A stretch of 22,138 bases of DNA from a virus. The stretch covers positions 1 to 22,138 of the IMG/VR virus record IMGVR_UViG_3300005264_000391; one strand, written 5' to 3'. How positions within the stretch are numbered: position 1 is the first letter of the stretch; each line of letters starts with the position of its first letter. The position numbers were made by a program, and so were the translations under genes. Below the pieces are notes generated by a model. It was not told where the DNA came from. It ran no database searches and saw nothing but the letters and a program-made list of their open reading frames with translations. Shown in pieces: positions 7,723-14,180 of this stretch.

Positions 7723-7942
7723 TAAGACTTTGTCGGTTGAACAGCTCGGTATCTTCGGAGTAGTGCTTACAGAAAAGGACAAGAGGGATATCGCAGCGAT
7801 GCCTTTGAATCATACTATGTTCGTAGAGTACGATAATGCAAAATTAACACCGCAGCAGGTTAAGAGTTGGGTAGAGAAAGCAAAAAAAAAGCAGCAGAAA
7901 ATAATAGTACCGTCGGAGCAAGAGATAAGTAAGCTGTCTTAA
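7703..7942 (+). CDS. Small hypothetical protein
   Basis: A 79-residue ORF starting at ATG 7703, chosen over the in-frame ATG at 7688 because GGAGGG at 7690-7695 is correctly spaced for it. It overlaps the end of the previous gene by 20 nt in another frame. The sequence begins MLIIIGDKTLSVEQLG and ends in a Lys/Gln-rich helix (VKSWVEKAKKKQQKIIVP). No family is recognised. The overlap suggests coupling to the upstream gene. Confidence 0.7.
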   Translation: MLIIIGDKTLSVEQLGIFGVVLTEKDKRDIAAMPLNHTMFVEYDNAKLTPQQVKSWVEKAKKKQQKIIVPSEQEISKLS

Positions 7943-8004
7943 CAGTGGGGTCAGCGGGGAACATCGAACAGTCAATCTGTGGAGTAATTTAAAAGGAGAA
8001 CGAT

Positions 8005-8196
8005 ATGAGGAAAGAAAAAATAAAACGGAAACCGGTCGGTTTGACGGAAGAGCATTTGACATATCTAAAAATTTTACGAGAGTCAGGTGTTACGAATATG
8101 TTTGGGGCGAGCCCGTATCTTGCAAGGGCATTTGGACTGTCCCCATCACATGCTCGGGAAATAGTAGCTTACTGGATGGAAACTTTTAAAAGGTGA
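8005..8196 (+). CDS. Small HTH-like phage protein
   Basis: A 63-residue protein with a strong ribosome binding site (AAAAGGAGAACG). The pattern LTYLKILRESGVTNMFGASPYLARAFGLSPSHAREIVAYWMETF reads as a helix-turn-helix in which FGLSPSHAREIVAYWM would be the recognition helices. I recall similar short proteins in many phages without known function. The next gene follows immediately. DNA binding is inferred. Confidence 0.75.
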   Translation: MRKEKIKRKPVGLTEEHLTYLKILRESGVTNMFGASPYLARAFGLSPSHAREIVAYWMETFKR

Positions 8197-8201
8197 TTGA
8201 T

Positions 8202-8522
8202 ATGCGTGGGGATAAAAATAAAAAAGATACTGGAAAATTAATGTGGGACTTGTTGCCCTATTGCCAAGTAAGAAAGGTTGTCTCGGTTTTAACTTTCGGT
8301 GCCGGGAAGTATAGCTCGAACACCTGGCAGGATGCAAAGGATGGAAAAGCCCGTTACTATGCAGCAGCGATGAGGCATATAACGGATTGGTGGCTTGGTG
8401 AAAGGAACGACTCGGAAAGCGGTATACATCATCTTGCCCATGCAGCGTGCAATTTATTTTTTCTGTTATGGCTGGACGAACGGGAAGAAAGAATTTCTAA
8501 TGAAAGGGATATAGATGCTTAA
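8202..8522 (+). CDS. dATP/dGTP diphosphohydrolase-like protein (DUF5664 type, MazG-like)
   Basis: A 106-residue all-helical protein. Start ATG 8202 is preferred because AAAAGGTG precedes it; GTG 8193 overlaps the prior stop and is possible. The sequence GKLMWDLLPYCQVRKVVSVLTFGAGKYSSNTW, then RYYAAAMRHITDWWLGE, then ESGIHHLAHAACNLFFLLWL closely follows the pattern I know for the dATP/dGTP diphosphohydrolase N-terminal family (formerly DUF5664), a relative of MazG-type nucleotide pyrophosphatases. It would hydrolyse purine dNTPs, adjusting the nucleotide pool or sparing a modified base. No purine-modification gene is seen in this window. Confidence 0.85.
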   Translation: MRGDKNKKDTGKLMWDLLPYCQVRKVVSVLTFGAGKYSSNTWQDAKDGKARYYAAAMRHITDWWLGERNDSESGIHHLAHAACNLFFLLWLDEREERISNERDIDA

Positions 8523-8724
8523 AATAATAAATTTTATTCAAATGATTTTGTTGGGACTTATTCTTACCGCCCTTATGGATATCGGAGGTTACTGCAAAGA
8601 GTTAATTGAGTTGAAGAATATGGAGCTCGATAGGATAGCGTGGCTTGCAACTGACGAGGCTGACGAGGTAAGGAATACAGCTTTTAAACAGGTGGTGAGA
8701 AAAACACTTGGATACACTGAATAG
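8515..8724 (+). CDS. Small membrane protein
   Basis: A 69-residue ORF whose start overlaps the previous stop by 8 nt. Residues 2-23 (LKIINFIQMILLGLILTALMDI) form one predicted transmembrane helix. The remainder is an acidic helical tail (ELIELKNMELDRIAWLATDEADEVRN). A GAAAGGG motif precedes the start. It is a single-helix membrane protein of unknown role; nothing here specifically marks it as a holin. Confidence 0.7.
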   Translation: MLKIINFIQMILLGLILTALMDIGGYCKELIELKNMELDRIAWLATDEADEVRNTAFKQVVRKTLGYTE

Positions 8725-8732
8725 GAGAAGCA

Positions 8733-9014
8733 ATGAAAAAAGTGATAGATAAGTTAGGGGAGTTCCGAGTCGTTAAGTGTTGTTGTGTATGTGATTGGTA
8801 TAAATCACCGGAGGAGTCGCTATCTACTACAGTTTGCCCAAAGTGTGGAGGGAAGTTACGGAATGAAGTCGGTCGCTTTGTAGTTAGAATGACGAGCAGC
8901 TTCTGGATAGGTAGGAGCATAAAATATTTGGGCTTTGTTAGGAAGAATGTGTTTAAGCTGCCTAACAGGGAAAGGGACAATAGCCAACCTGTGGAGGATT
9001 GGCCGAACAACTAA
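8733..9014 (+). CDS. Zinc-ribbon protein
   Basis: A 93-residue protein behind AGGAGAAG. It has a clear zinc ribbon: KCCCVCDWYKSPEES followed by VCPKCGGKL, about residues 15-46. The C-terminal half is basic (RSIKYLGFVRKNVFKLPNRER). It lies directly upstream of the large terminase gene, 13 nt away, so the two are probably co-transcribed. No function can be named. Confidence 0.75.
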   Translation: MKKVIDKLGEFRVVKCCCVCDWYKSPEESLSTTVCPKCGGKLRNEVGRFVVRMTSSFWIGRSIKYLGFVRKNVFKLPNRERDNSQPVEDWPNN

Positions 9015-9027
9015 GAAAGGATAATGG

Positions 9028-10038
9028 ATGGGAGCAATAATACAGAGAGTGGACAAGGGAGGTAGGCCCTCGAAGGAGCAGCAGAGGAGAAGAGTAGACT
9101 TTCTACGTATGGAGGCACAGCAGCAGGAAAAGGAGGAAAGGACTATTCAGGTAACAAGAGTGTTCTTGTCGTTGAAGGATGCCGCAGGTAGTAAGGTAGT
9201 CATATGCAGGGGCGGCGCTCGGAGTAGTAAGTCTCATAGCATTAGTCAATTGCTCATAGAACGTTTGTTTTGCAGTATACCAAGGAAGATACTCATTGTC
9301 CGGAAAACTTTGCCAGCCTTGCGAGTGAGCATCAAGGCGATGGTAGACGAGATACTATCGAACCCTCCATACAACTTGATGGAATACGTTAAACAGAATA
9401 AGCAGCTTATGAATTACTATTACGGCAAGAGCTTTATACATTTTGGCAGTATAGATGACCCCGAAAAGATAAAGTCAAGTGAGTGGAACGATATCTTGAT
9501 GGAGGAAGCAACCGATTTTACATACGAGGACTTCGTGAACCTTAAATTGAGACTGTCCGCAAAAGAATACGGAGTAAAAAATCAATTAATATTGTCGCTT
9601 AATCCTATCGACGAGTTTCATTGGATAAAGACAAAGTTGTTGGATGGCGGACAGGAGCCCAACTGTGTTGAGCTGTTAAGTAATTACAAGGACAACCCAT
9701 ACTTGTCGCAGGACTATATTGACGTGATAGAAAATTTGCAAGACATTGACGAGAATTACTGGCGCATTTACGGCAAGGGGGAATGGGGTCACCTTGAAGG
9801 CATGATATATGATAATTGGAAAGTACACCGGGCGGAGGATAAGCCGGTTGAGGGGGAAACAATATATGGATTGGACTTTGGATTTACCAATCCCACAACG
9901 CTCTTGCAGTTAAAGGTGGATGGAATGAAGGCATTGATAACCCAGAAATTATATAAGACGAATATGACGAACGATGTTCTGATTGAGGAATTAAAGAACA
10001 TAATACCCAAGGAGCGTCGGAGTGAGCATATTATTTAG
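9028..10038 (+). CDS. terL: Terminase large subunit, ATPase and first part of nuclease domain (truncated)
   Basis: The packaging motor ATPase. The N-terminal KGGRPSKEQQRRR segment is basic and AT-hook-like. Walker A is GGARSSKS at 62-69, Walker B is DILMEEATD, and the coupling motif region is QLILSLNP. The nuclease domain begins at YGLDFGFTNPTTLLQL with metal ligand D283. The frame then stops at TAG 10036-10038 after RRSEHII. Homologues normally continue with an IYADSAEP-type motif holding the second catalytic Asp, then about 30 more residues. Those are missing, and the C-terminal part resumes in another frame at 10035-10238. As written, the nuclease would lack essential residues. The ATG follows AGAAAGGATA. 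Confidence 0.93.
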   Translation: MGAIIQRVDKGGRPSKEQQRRRVDFLRMEAQQQEKEERTIQVTRVFLSLKDAAGSKVVICRGGARSSKSHSISQLLIERLFCSIPRKILIVRKTLPALRVSIKAMVDEILSNPPYNLMEYVKQNKQLMNYYYGKSFIHFGSIDDPEKIKSSEWNDILMEEATDFTYEDFVNLKLRLSAKEYGVKNQLILSLNPIDEFHWIKTKLLDGGQEPNCVELLSNYKDNPYLSQDYIDVIENLQDIDENYWRIYGKGEWGHLEGMIYDNWKVHRAEDKPVEGETIYGLDFGFTNPTTLLQLKVDGMKALITQKLYKTNMTNDVLIEELKNIIPKERRSEHII

Positions 10039-10238
10039 ATTTTTGTAAGAGGCATGAGCTATTGATTGAGGAGGGAAGCACTGACGTAATAAAAGAATTG
10101 AGAAGCTACACGTGGAGGAAGGATAGAAACGGCAATCCAATTGAGGAACCAGTTAAGTATAACGACCACGCTATGGACGCTATGCGATATGCTTTGTTCT
10201 CTCATAATTACTCGAAGCCTAATATACGGTCGCTTTGA
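10035..10238 (+). pseudogene. Terminase large subunit, C-terminal fragment in shifted frame
   Basis: Frame 10035-10238 encodes LDFCKRHELLIEEGSTDVIKELRSYTWRKD...KYNDHAMDAMRYALFSH and ends with TGA. This matches the C-terminal end of the terminase nuclease domain, including the DHAMDAMRYA motif with the third catalytic Asp. It has no start codon or ribosome binding site. Relative to the usual family layout, about 30-35 residues between HII and LDFCKRH are absent, and the frame differs by one. That points to a deletion (roughly 90-105 nt, not a multiple of three) rather than a simple programmed frameshift; no slippery heptamer is present. Assembly collapse is also possible. Confidence 0.85.
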
Positions 10239-10286
10239 CGTATAAACCAACCCGTGGAGTATAGACGTATAAATCAACTTGTGGAG
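10237..10286 (+). repeat. Duplicated 23-bp leader with ribosome binding site
   Basis: GACGTATAAACCAACCCGTGGAG at 10237-10259 recurs with three changes at 10264-10286, an offset of 27 bp. The second copy provides GTGGAGG for the ATG at 10295. The duplication sits exactly between the terminase remnant and the first tiny gene. Confidence 0.8.
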
Positions 10287-10294
10287 GAAATATT

Positions 10295-10396
10295 ATGTCG
10301 GATTATTCGGAGTACATAGAGAAGGTGAAAAAGTATTGGCCATACGTGAAGAAGGCGTTCGCTTGGTTAAAAAGTAAAAAGGAGAAAAAGATATGA
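10295..10396 (+). CDS. Tiny Lys/Trp-rich amphipathic peptide gene
   Basis: A 33-residue ORF with a good ribosome binding site (GTGGAGG, 10280-10286). The product MSDYSEYIEKVKKYWPYVKK... continues AFAWLKSKKEKKI: a Lys-rich helix with aromatic residues spaced along it. No signal peptide or transmembrane helix is seen. Its stop overlaps the start of the next tiny ORF (ATGA). It is too short for family assignment. Coupled overlaps and a Shine-Dalgarno signal support translation. Confidence 0.55.
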   Translation: MSDYSEYIEKVKKYWPYVKKAFAWLKSKKEKKI

Positions 10397-10485
10397 AAGA
10401 TGATGGATATGAAGTAATAGGGATGTTCATCGCATCCAATAAAAGATATCTTCAATACTTACAAAAACAAATAGAGGAGGTATAA
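10393..10485 (+). CDS. Tiny ORF, translationally coupled
   Basis: A 30-residue ORF (MKDDGYEVIGMFIASNKRYL...) starting in an ATGA overlap and preceded by AAAAAGGAGAAAAAG, an excellent ribosome binding site. It ends directly before the ATG of the next gene, and its last codons GAGGAGGTA serve as that gene's ribosome binding site. The layout strongly suggests real translation; function is unknown. Confidence 0.55.
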   Translation: MKDDGYEVIGMFIASNKRYLQYLQKQIEEV

Positions 10486-10683
10486 ATGAAACCTGTAGGA
10501 TACAGACATTTAAAAGGAGTTCCGTGTTGTGCCAATTGTAGGTTTGGCGGGTATCTTGGGGATGTTTCTGAGCCCTTAAGAATGTGTATATGTGAAATAA
10601 TGGGTGAGTGTCAAAATAGTGAGTATGGTGAAATCGCTGTGGAGCCACTGGGCATTTGTGATGCTTATAAACCAAATTGTTAA
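10486..10683 (+). CDS. Small Cys-rich protein
   Basis: A 65-residue protein behind a perfect AGAGGAGGT. It has eight Cys: VPCCANC near 13-18, MCICEIMGEC near 33-42, and GIC...C at the end. This pattern would allow one or two metal sites (zinc or iron-sulfur). No family is recognised. Confidence 0.7.
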   Translation: MKPVGYRHLKGVPCCANCRFGGYLGDVSEPLRMCICEIMGECQNSEYGEIAVEPLGICDAYKPNC

Positions 10684-10767
10684 TTGGAGTTGGGAGGTAC
10701 CCATTTATCTTCATAAACATATTTGAGGGTGAAGGATATTGTCGGTGTAGTAAATAAAGGGGAGATA

Positions 10768-11283
10768 ATGAATATATGCAACAAATGTAAATTTCAAGAT
10801 GGTGAATACTGTGTGCGTGATTACTATAGCCTCATCTCTGGTATGCCATTGAACTATCGACTGTCATGCGAGGTAGCACGCAAGGATGAAGGGTGTTGTG
10901 GGGCGCAAGGCCTGCACTTCCAAGAGAAGAGTGTCAGTGATTTAAAGAAGGAAAAGAAGTTACACTTGGAAGTATATGACGACGACTTACACATCATCTA
11001 CAATAGGTGGGACTTGGCTTGGGTGAGTGGCAGTACAAAGTGTTTGTTCATTTCTATCCACAGCATAGAAAAATATGAGGAGTGGAGGAGAGGAGGAATG
11101 CTTGTTGATGAGCACAGCCAAGAATGGGGTGGTGGTGTGTACTGTATTCGTGACTGCCATCTTGAAAGAATAGATATCACCAATGGTCGTATATATGATT
11201 TCATTGAGTGCTTTGCTGTGGCGAACTGCCATGACGAAAATATCCGGCGGTGGAGGCATAACCTTCGACCTATAATATTTTGA
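10768..11283 (+). CDS. Hypothetical protein with N-terminal Cys motif
   Basis: I start at ATG 10768, behind AAAGGGGAG, giving 171 residues. The N-terminal 45 residues have CNKCKFQDGEYC, then SCEVARKDEGCCGAQGLHFQ. The CxxC, C, C-x-x-x-R, CG-x-x-G-x-x-F pattern is one I associate with small phage proteins of unknown function. The rest is mixed helix/strand with Trp-rich segments (YNRWDLAWVSG, YEEWRRGG, QEWGGG). No catalytic motif is evident. Confidence 0.75.
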   Translation: MNICNKCKFQDGEYCVRDYYSLISGMPLNYRLSCEVARKDEGCCGAQGLHFQEKSVSDLKKEKKLHLEVYDDDLHIIYNRWDLAWVSGSTKCLFISIHSIEKYEEWRRGGMLVDEHSQEWGGGVYCIRDCHLERIDITNGRIYDFIECFAVANCHDENIRRWRHNLRPIIF

Positions 11284-11289
11284 GGATGG

Positions 11290-11586
11290 ATGATGCCTTA
11301 TAAATTTGCAGTTCAAAAATTGACACCTGAACAGGATAGACGAATTAAGCTGTCCGAGGACGAGAGAGAAGCTATCAGGCAATCTTCTTCGTCTCATAGA
11401 GAACTCGCTCACCAGTATAACGTATCCAGGCGCTTAATCCAGTTTATTAAAAACCCAGCAGCCCAAAGGCAAAACCTGCTGAGGAGGGAGGAACGAGGAG
11501 GGTGGAGACAGTATTACGACAAAAAGAAAAACACTAAGGCCATTCGTGAGCACAGAAGATACAAACGGAGCTTATTTGTTGAATAG
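11290..11586 (+). CDS. HTH DNA-binding protein, phage accessory type
   Basis: A 98-residue basic protein; ATG 11290 or 11293 is possible behind GAGGAT. Residues about 21-52 (LSEDEREAIRQSSSSHRELAHQYNVSRRLIQFI) form a resolvase-like helix-turn-helix. The tail (GGWRQYYDKKKNTKAIREHRRYKRSL) is strongly basic and resembles the tail of short HTH proteins found near terminase genes in many phages. Likely a DNA-binding regulator or packaging-region protein; the target is unknown. Confidence 0.75.
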   Translation: MMPYKFAVQKLTPEQDRRIKLSEDEREAIRQSSSSHRELAHQYNVSRRLIQFIKNPAAQRQNLLRREERGGWRQYYDKKKNTKAIREHRRYKRSLFVE

Positions 11587-11625
11587 AAGGGAGGGAGGAA
11601 ATAAGCGAGTCTTGCAGGGAAACAG

Positions 11626-11653
11626 TTGACAGGTTATGTGTAGACCCTATTAT
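11626..11653 (+). promoter_or_regulatory. Sigma70/sigmaA-like promoter
   Basis: TTGACA (11626-11631) and TATTAT (11648-11653) are separated by 16 nt. The -35 is a perfect consensus and the -10 matches five of six positions. It lies in a 146-nt intergenic gap and would start transcription about 70 nt ahead of the gene at 11733. Confidence 0.6.
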
Positions 11654-11732
11654 TTCTAATCTCGAAGATGTTAAGAAGAGTTCGACCATTACAGGATTAT
11701 TTAACAGACATTTCTAAAAAAGGAGAAAAGCA

Positions 11733-12038
11733 ATGAAGGTAAATACGACAACAATAGAAGATCGTAGTAATGGCTTAGAACGAGAAACGGACGTTTCTAA
11801 AAAAGAAAGCCACGATATCTTATTTAAAACTGGTAATAAATATCGATATAAATCTACTGCACATTGTGAGATATGTGGAACGTTTGATGCTTATCTTATA
11901 AAAGGTCATTTTCTTTGCCAATCTTGTTTTCAAAAAATAAAAGTGAATAGCAAGCAGCCAAAACCACCGGCTTCTTCCTGCTCATCCATTAAAGGGGGAA
12001 TACCTGCACCAGACCCAGATTTACGTGATAAGTATTAG
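11733..12038 (+). CDS. Zinc-finger-like hypothetical protein
   Basis: A 101-residue protein behind AAAAAAGGAGAAAAG. The centre has HCEICGTFDAYLIKGHFLCQSCFQK (about 44-68), a treble-clef or ribbon-like arrangement of two CxxC pairs. The N-terminus is polar and the C-terminus is Pro/Ser-rich. It is the first gene after the promoter at 11626. No function can be assigned. Confidence 0.7.
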   Translation: MKVNTTTIEDRSNGLERETDVSKKESHDILFKTGNKYRYKSTAHCEICGTFDAYLIKGHFLCQSCFQKIKVNSKQPKPPASSCSSIKGGIPAPDPDLRDKY

Positions 12039-12055
12039 CAATGGAGAAAAAAATA

Positions 12056-12328
12056 ATGACTGATTATGAAAAAGCAAAAGAATTAGGTTTAACTTCAAAA
12101 AATAGGTGGGAAGATGGAACAGAACATCATCCAAAATCAGAACGAATTATGCAGTTTTTAAGTAGTCATGATTTCTACGATTACGAAGATTTTTTTTGTT
12201 GGAAAATAGGAGGGGATGGGGATAACGGTGAGACTTTGTTGTATCAATTAGATGCGTTTTTTGAATTAGAGGATTTAATGAAGAAGGCAGAACTAAAAGG
12301 AAAAGGTAATGAAGATCTTAAACTATAG
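12056..12328 (+). CDS. Conserved-type phage hypothetical protein
   Basis: Start ATG 12056 has GGAG 9 nt upstream; ATG 12041 is in frame but lacks a ribosome binding site. The 90-residue acidic protein has MTDYEKAKELGL and SSHDFYDYEDFFCWKIGGDGDNGETLLYQLDAFFELED. That DF-x-DY...CWK-x-GGDGDNGE-x-L-x-YQLD pattern is one I recognise from many phage genomes without a known function. The cluster of acidic residues could bind metal, but this is speculation. Confidence 0.75.
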   Translation: MTDYEKAKELGLTSKNRWEDGTEHHPKSERIMQFLSSHDFYDYEDFFCWKIGGDGDNGETLLYQLDAFFELEDLMKKAELKGKGNEDLKL

Positions 12329-12379
12329 CAAGCAATACTCATTCCTCTTTTTCCTGTCCACCTATTAAAGAGGGTAAAT

Positions 12380-12679
12380 ATGATAGTTGTAAATTATTGG
12401 CTTGAAGATTATGATGCAGATAGTTATTCTATTCATTTGGCGGGCATAATAAATGATACCTTTGATTTGTTGGTGGATCCCGCCTTGATAAAAGAGGCTA
12501 TAGATGTGGATGGGGAATTTAAACCAGTTACGGAGACTCTATACGAACTCCACTTAGAAAGGGCTACAATAAACACATCCTACCCTCACACTGAGCTTGC
12601 TTTTGCAATAGTTAGTAAAATTAAAAAAATACAGGACACAGAAACAGGGGAATGGAAAACACCACCAATATCCCTCTAA
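12380..12679 (+). CDS. Hypothetical protein
   Basis: A 99-residue acidic protein (MIVVNYWLEDYDADSYSIHL...) preceded by AAAGAGGG. It appears to be a mix of strands and helices; no motif or family is recognised. A gap of about 230 nt containing a long stem-loop follows it. Confidence 0.65.
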   Translation: MIVVNYWLEDYDADSYSIHLAGIINDTFDLLVDPALIKEAIDVDGEFKPVTETLYELHLERATINTSYPHTELAFAIVSKIKKIQDTETGEWKTPPISL

Positions 12680-12691
12680 CCTTGCTCATAT

Positions 12692-12769
12692 TAAGGCATG
12701 GGAGGCCTCAGGCTGGTAACACTTGAGGGCAGTTTAAATTAACCTTCTGCGAATGCGTCCCATGCCTTA
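12692..12769 (+). other. Long stem-loop, candidate structured RNA or terminator
   Basis: TAAGGCATGGGA (12692-12703) is the exact reverse complement of TCCCATGCCTTA (12758-12769), a perfect 12-bp stem around a 54-nt insert. The insert can form two smaller stems: CCTCA/TGAGG (12706-12710 with 12724-12728) and GCAG/CTGC (12729-12732 with 12747-12750). The overall shape is a three-way junction. Only a weak TTT follows, so it is a poor intrinsic terminator. It is not a recognisable tRNA: there is no paired T-arm and no anticodon arm of the right size. Confidence 0.6.
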
Positions 12770-12908
12770 TTTAAAAGCTGATATGAAGAAGAGGAAAGGA
12801 AATACTAAACCCCGAAGGAGGAACGTATAAGAGAAGCAGCCACCTTGCAGCAAATGTGTACGTAAACGGCCGGGGAAGACTAACAGAATAGTAGAAAGGA
12901 TATGAGAC

Positions 12909-13118
12909 ATGATAACGAACGACAATATAAAAGACGTAGTGTACTTTGTACAGGAAAAGGGAGACGTAGCTCGTCTATCCTATTGGGACCAGATAAAAAA
13001 GGATTTCTACCAGGAGTACCCGGAGTTTGAGAAGGCAGAACGGGACCTCCGAGCAGCAGAGAAGATATTTGAGCTGGTAGTGGAGGGCATATCGGACGAC
13101 ATCATATTCGATGAATAG
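12909..13118 (+). CDS. Small hypothetical protein, possibly amber-interrupted
   Basis: A 69-residue acidic helical protein (MITNDNIKDVVYFVQEKGDV...) behind GAAAGGATATGAG. It ends at TAG 13116-13118. The same frame then stays open for 43 more codons to TAA 13248-13250, and that extension (RAAANERENKALQERTALCEAELL...) has the same charged helical character. The intact gene may therefore be 12909-13250 with a nonsense mutation or readthrough. Its first six residues, MITNDN, match those of the ORF at 14845. Confidence 0.6.
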   Translation: MITNDNIKDVVYFVQEKGDVARLSYWDQIKKDFYQEYPEFEKAERDLRAAEKIFELVVEGISDDIIFDE

Positions 13119-13246
13119 AGAGCAGCAGCAAACGAACGGGAGAACAAGGCATTGCAGGAACGGACAGCATTATGTGAGGCAGAGCTGCTAAGAACGGAAA
13201 CAAGAGCGTATATAAAAAAAAGAAGACAAGTAGCAACAAAGAAAGG

Positions 13247-13471
13247 GTAAGTAAGTAGATAGGTAAGTAGCAACAAGGTAGGTAGATAGGTATGTGTATG
13301 TGTGTATTGTGTGTGTATTGTGTAGATAGACAGATAAGTAGGTAGACAGCAGCAGTAGTAGTAGTAGTAGGTAGACAGATAAGTAGGTAGACAGATAAGT
13401 AGTAGGTAGGCAGTAGTAGTTAGGTGTGTGTGTGTGTGTGTATTGTGTAGATATGTGGGTAGGAACAGGGG
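13247..13471 (+). repeat. Microsatellite-like low-complexity tract
   Basis: About 225 bp almost free of C on the + strand, made of interleaved short motifs: TAAG/TAGG/GTAG tetramers, AGTAGT trimers and GT dinucleotides, plus repeats of GGTAGACAGATAAGTA and TGTGTATTGTGTAGATA. No coding frame on the + strand is supported; the long minus-strand frame here is a by-product of the repeat. With the rest of 13251-13562 it forms a 312-nt stretch without a gene, ending at the ribosome binding site of the next gene. Confidence 0.85.
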
Positions 13472-13562
13472 CGAAAGATATGGAAGAACTGGTAGACAGG
13501 TATGGTAAACGTTTGACGGAATAGAGAAAATGTAATGGAAATGGCCAGAAAGGAGAGGAAAT

Positions 13563-14129
13563 ATGAGGAAAGGACGGCGTGGGGGTAATTTGATTGGAAG
13601 ACAGAGCACCAATGTCTCGACTTTAGATAAACGTAGCAGTAGCAGTAGCAAACCTGTGGAGGGTACCGAGGAGATGATTGCCAAACCTCTTGCTCCAGTT
13701 GCAAAAGGTAGGCCAAAGGGTACCAAGAACAATACAGACTTGATACCGTACTCCTTGACGAGATTAGAGAACGTCTTGCTCAAGAACAATGGTAGGGTTG
13801 CCAAGACAGCAGACGAGCTTGGTCATCCATTTGCCAACGTATGGTACCAAATAAAAAAGTCAAGGGCATTGACTAAGATAGTACAAGATGCCAACGAGGA
13901 GGCTTTAGACTTAGCAGAGGCCAGATTAATACAAGCAGTTGAGGCTGGCAAGGCATGGGCTGTCCAGTTTATGTTATCTAAGAAGGGACGTAAGAGGGGC
14001 TATGTGGATTCGTCTGAGATAGTCTTGCCTAACAAAGCTATCAGTTTTAAATACGAAGTTGCTGTGCGAGCTAACAATGTTATCATAGAGCCGACAAGGA
14101 AGAAGCTGAAGAATGTGACGGAGGAGTAA
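13563..14129 (+). CDS. Terminase small subunit-like protein
   Basis: A 188-residue basic protein behind AAAGGAGAGG. A Ser-rich, AT-hook-like N-terminal part (AKGRPKGTKNN at about 48-58) leads into a helix-turn-helix (NNGRVAKTADELGHPFANVWYQIKKS). The helical segment NEEALDLAEARLIQAVEAGKAWAVQFMLSKKGRKRGY is the pattern of phage small terminase subunits, which end in F-x-L-x-x-K-G-x-x-RGY. It would bind the packaging site and direct the large subunit. Unusually it lies 3.3 kb downstream of the large subunit gene. A 40-bp tandem repeat array starts 51 nt after it. Confidence 0.72.
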   Translation: MRKGRRGGNLIGRQSTNVSTLDKRSSSSSKPVEGTEEMIAKPLAPVAKGRPKGTKNNTDLIPYSLTRLENVLLKNNGRVAKTADELGHPFANVWYQIKKSRALTKIVQDANEEALDLAEARLIQAVEAGKAWAVQFMLSKKGRKRGYVDSSEIVLPNKAISFKYEVAVRANNVIIEPTRKKLKNVTEE

Positions 14130-14180
14130 GTTAGCAGAGAAACTACTATTGTAGCAACCAACCAGTGGAAGATCTACCTG

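Noticed and set aside
12695-12766. tRNA gene (7-bp acceptor-like GGCATGG/CCATGCC and a TGCGAAT loop)
   Set aside because: The T-stem does not pair, the anticodon arm is the wrong size, and no coherent anticodon can be placed.
12783-12830. A 15-codon Lys/Arg-rich ORF
   Set aside because: It is too short, and its composition is explained by purine-rich Shine-Dalgarno-like sequence.
13007-13804. A 265-codon open frame on the minus strand
   Set aside because: It is produced by the microsatellite tract and by the reverse of the small terminase gene. Its translation is Tyr/Leu/Thr/His repeats with no ribosome binding site.
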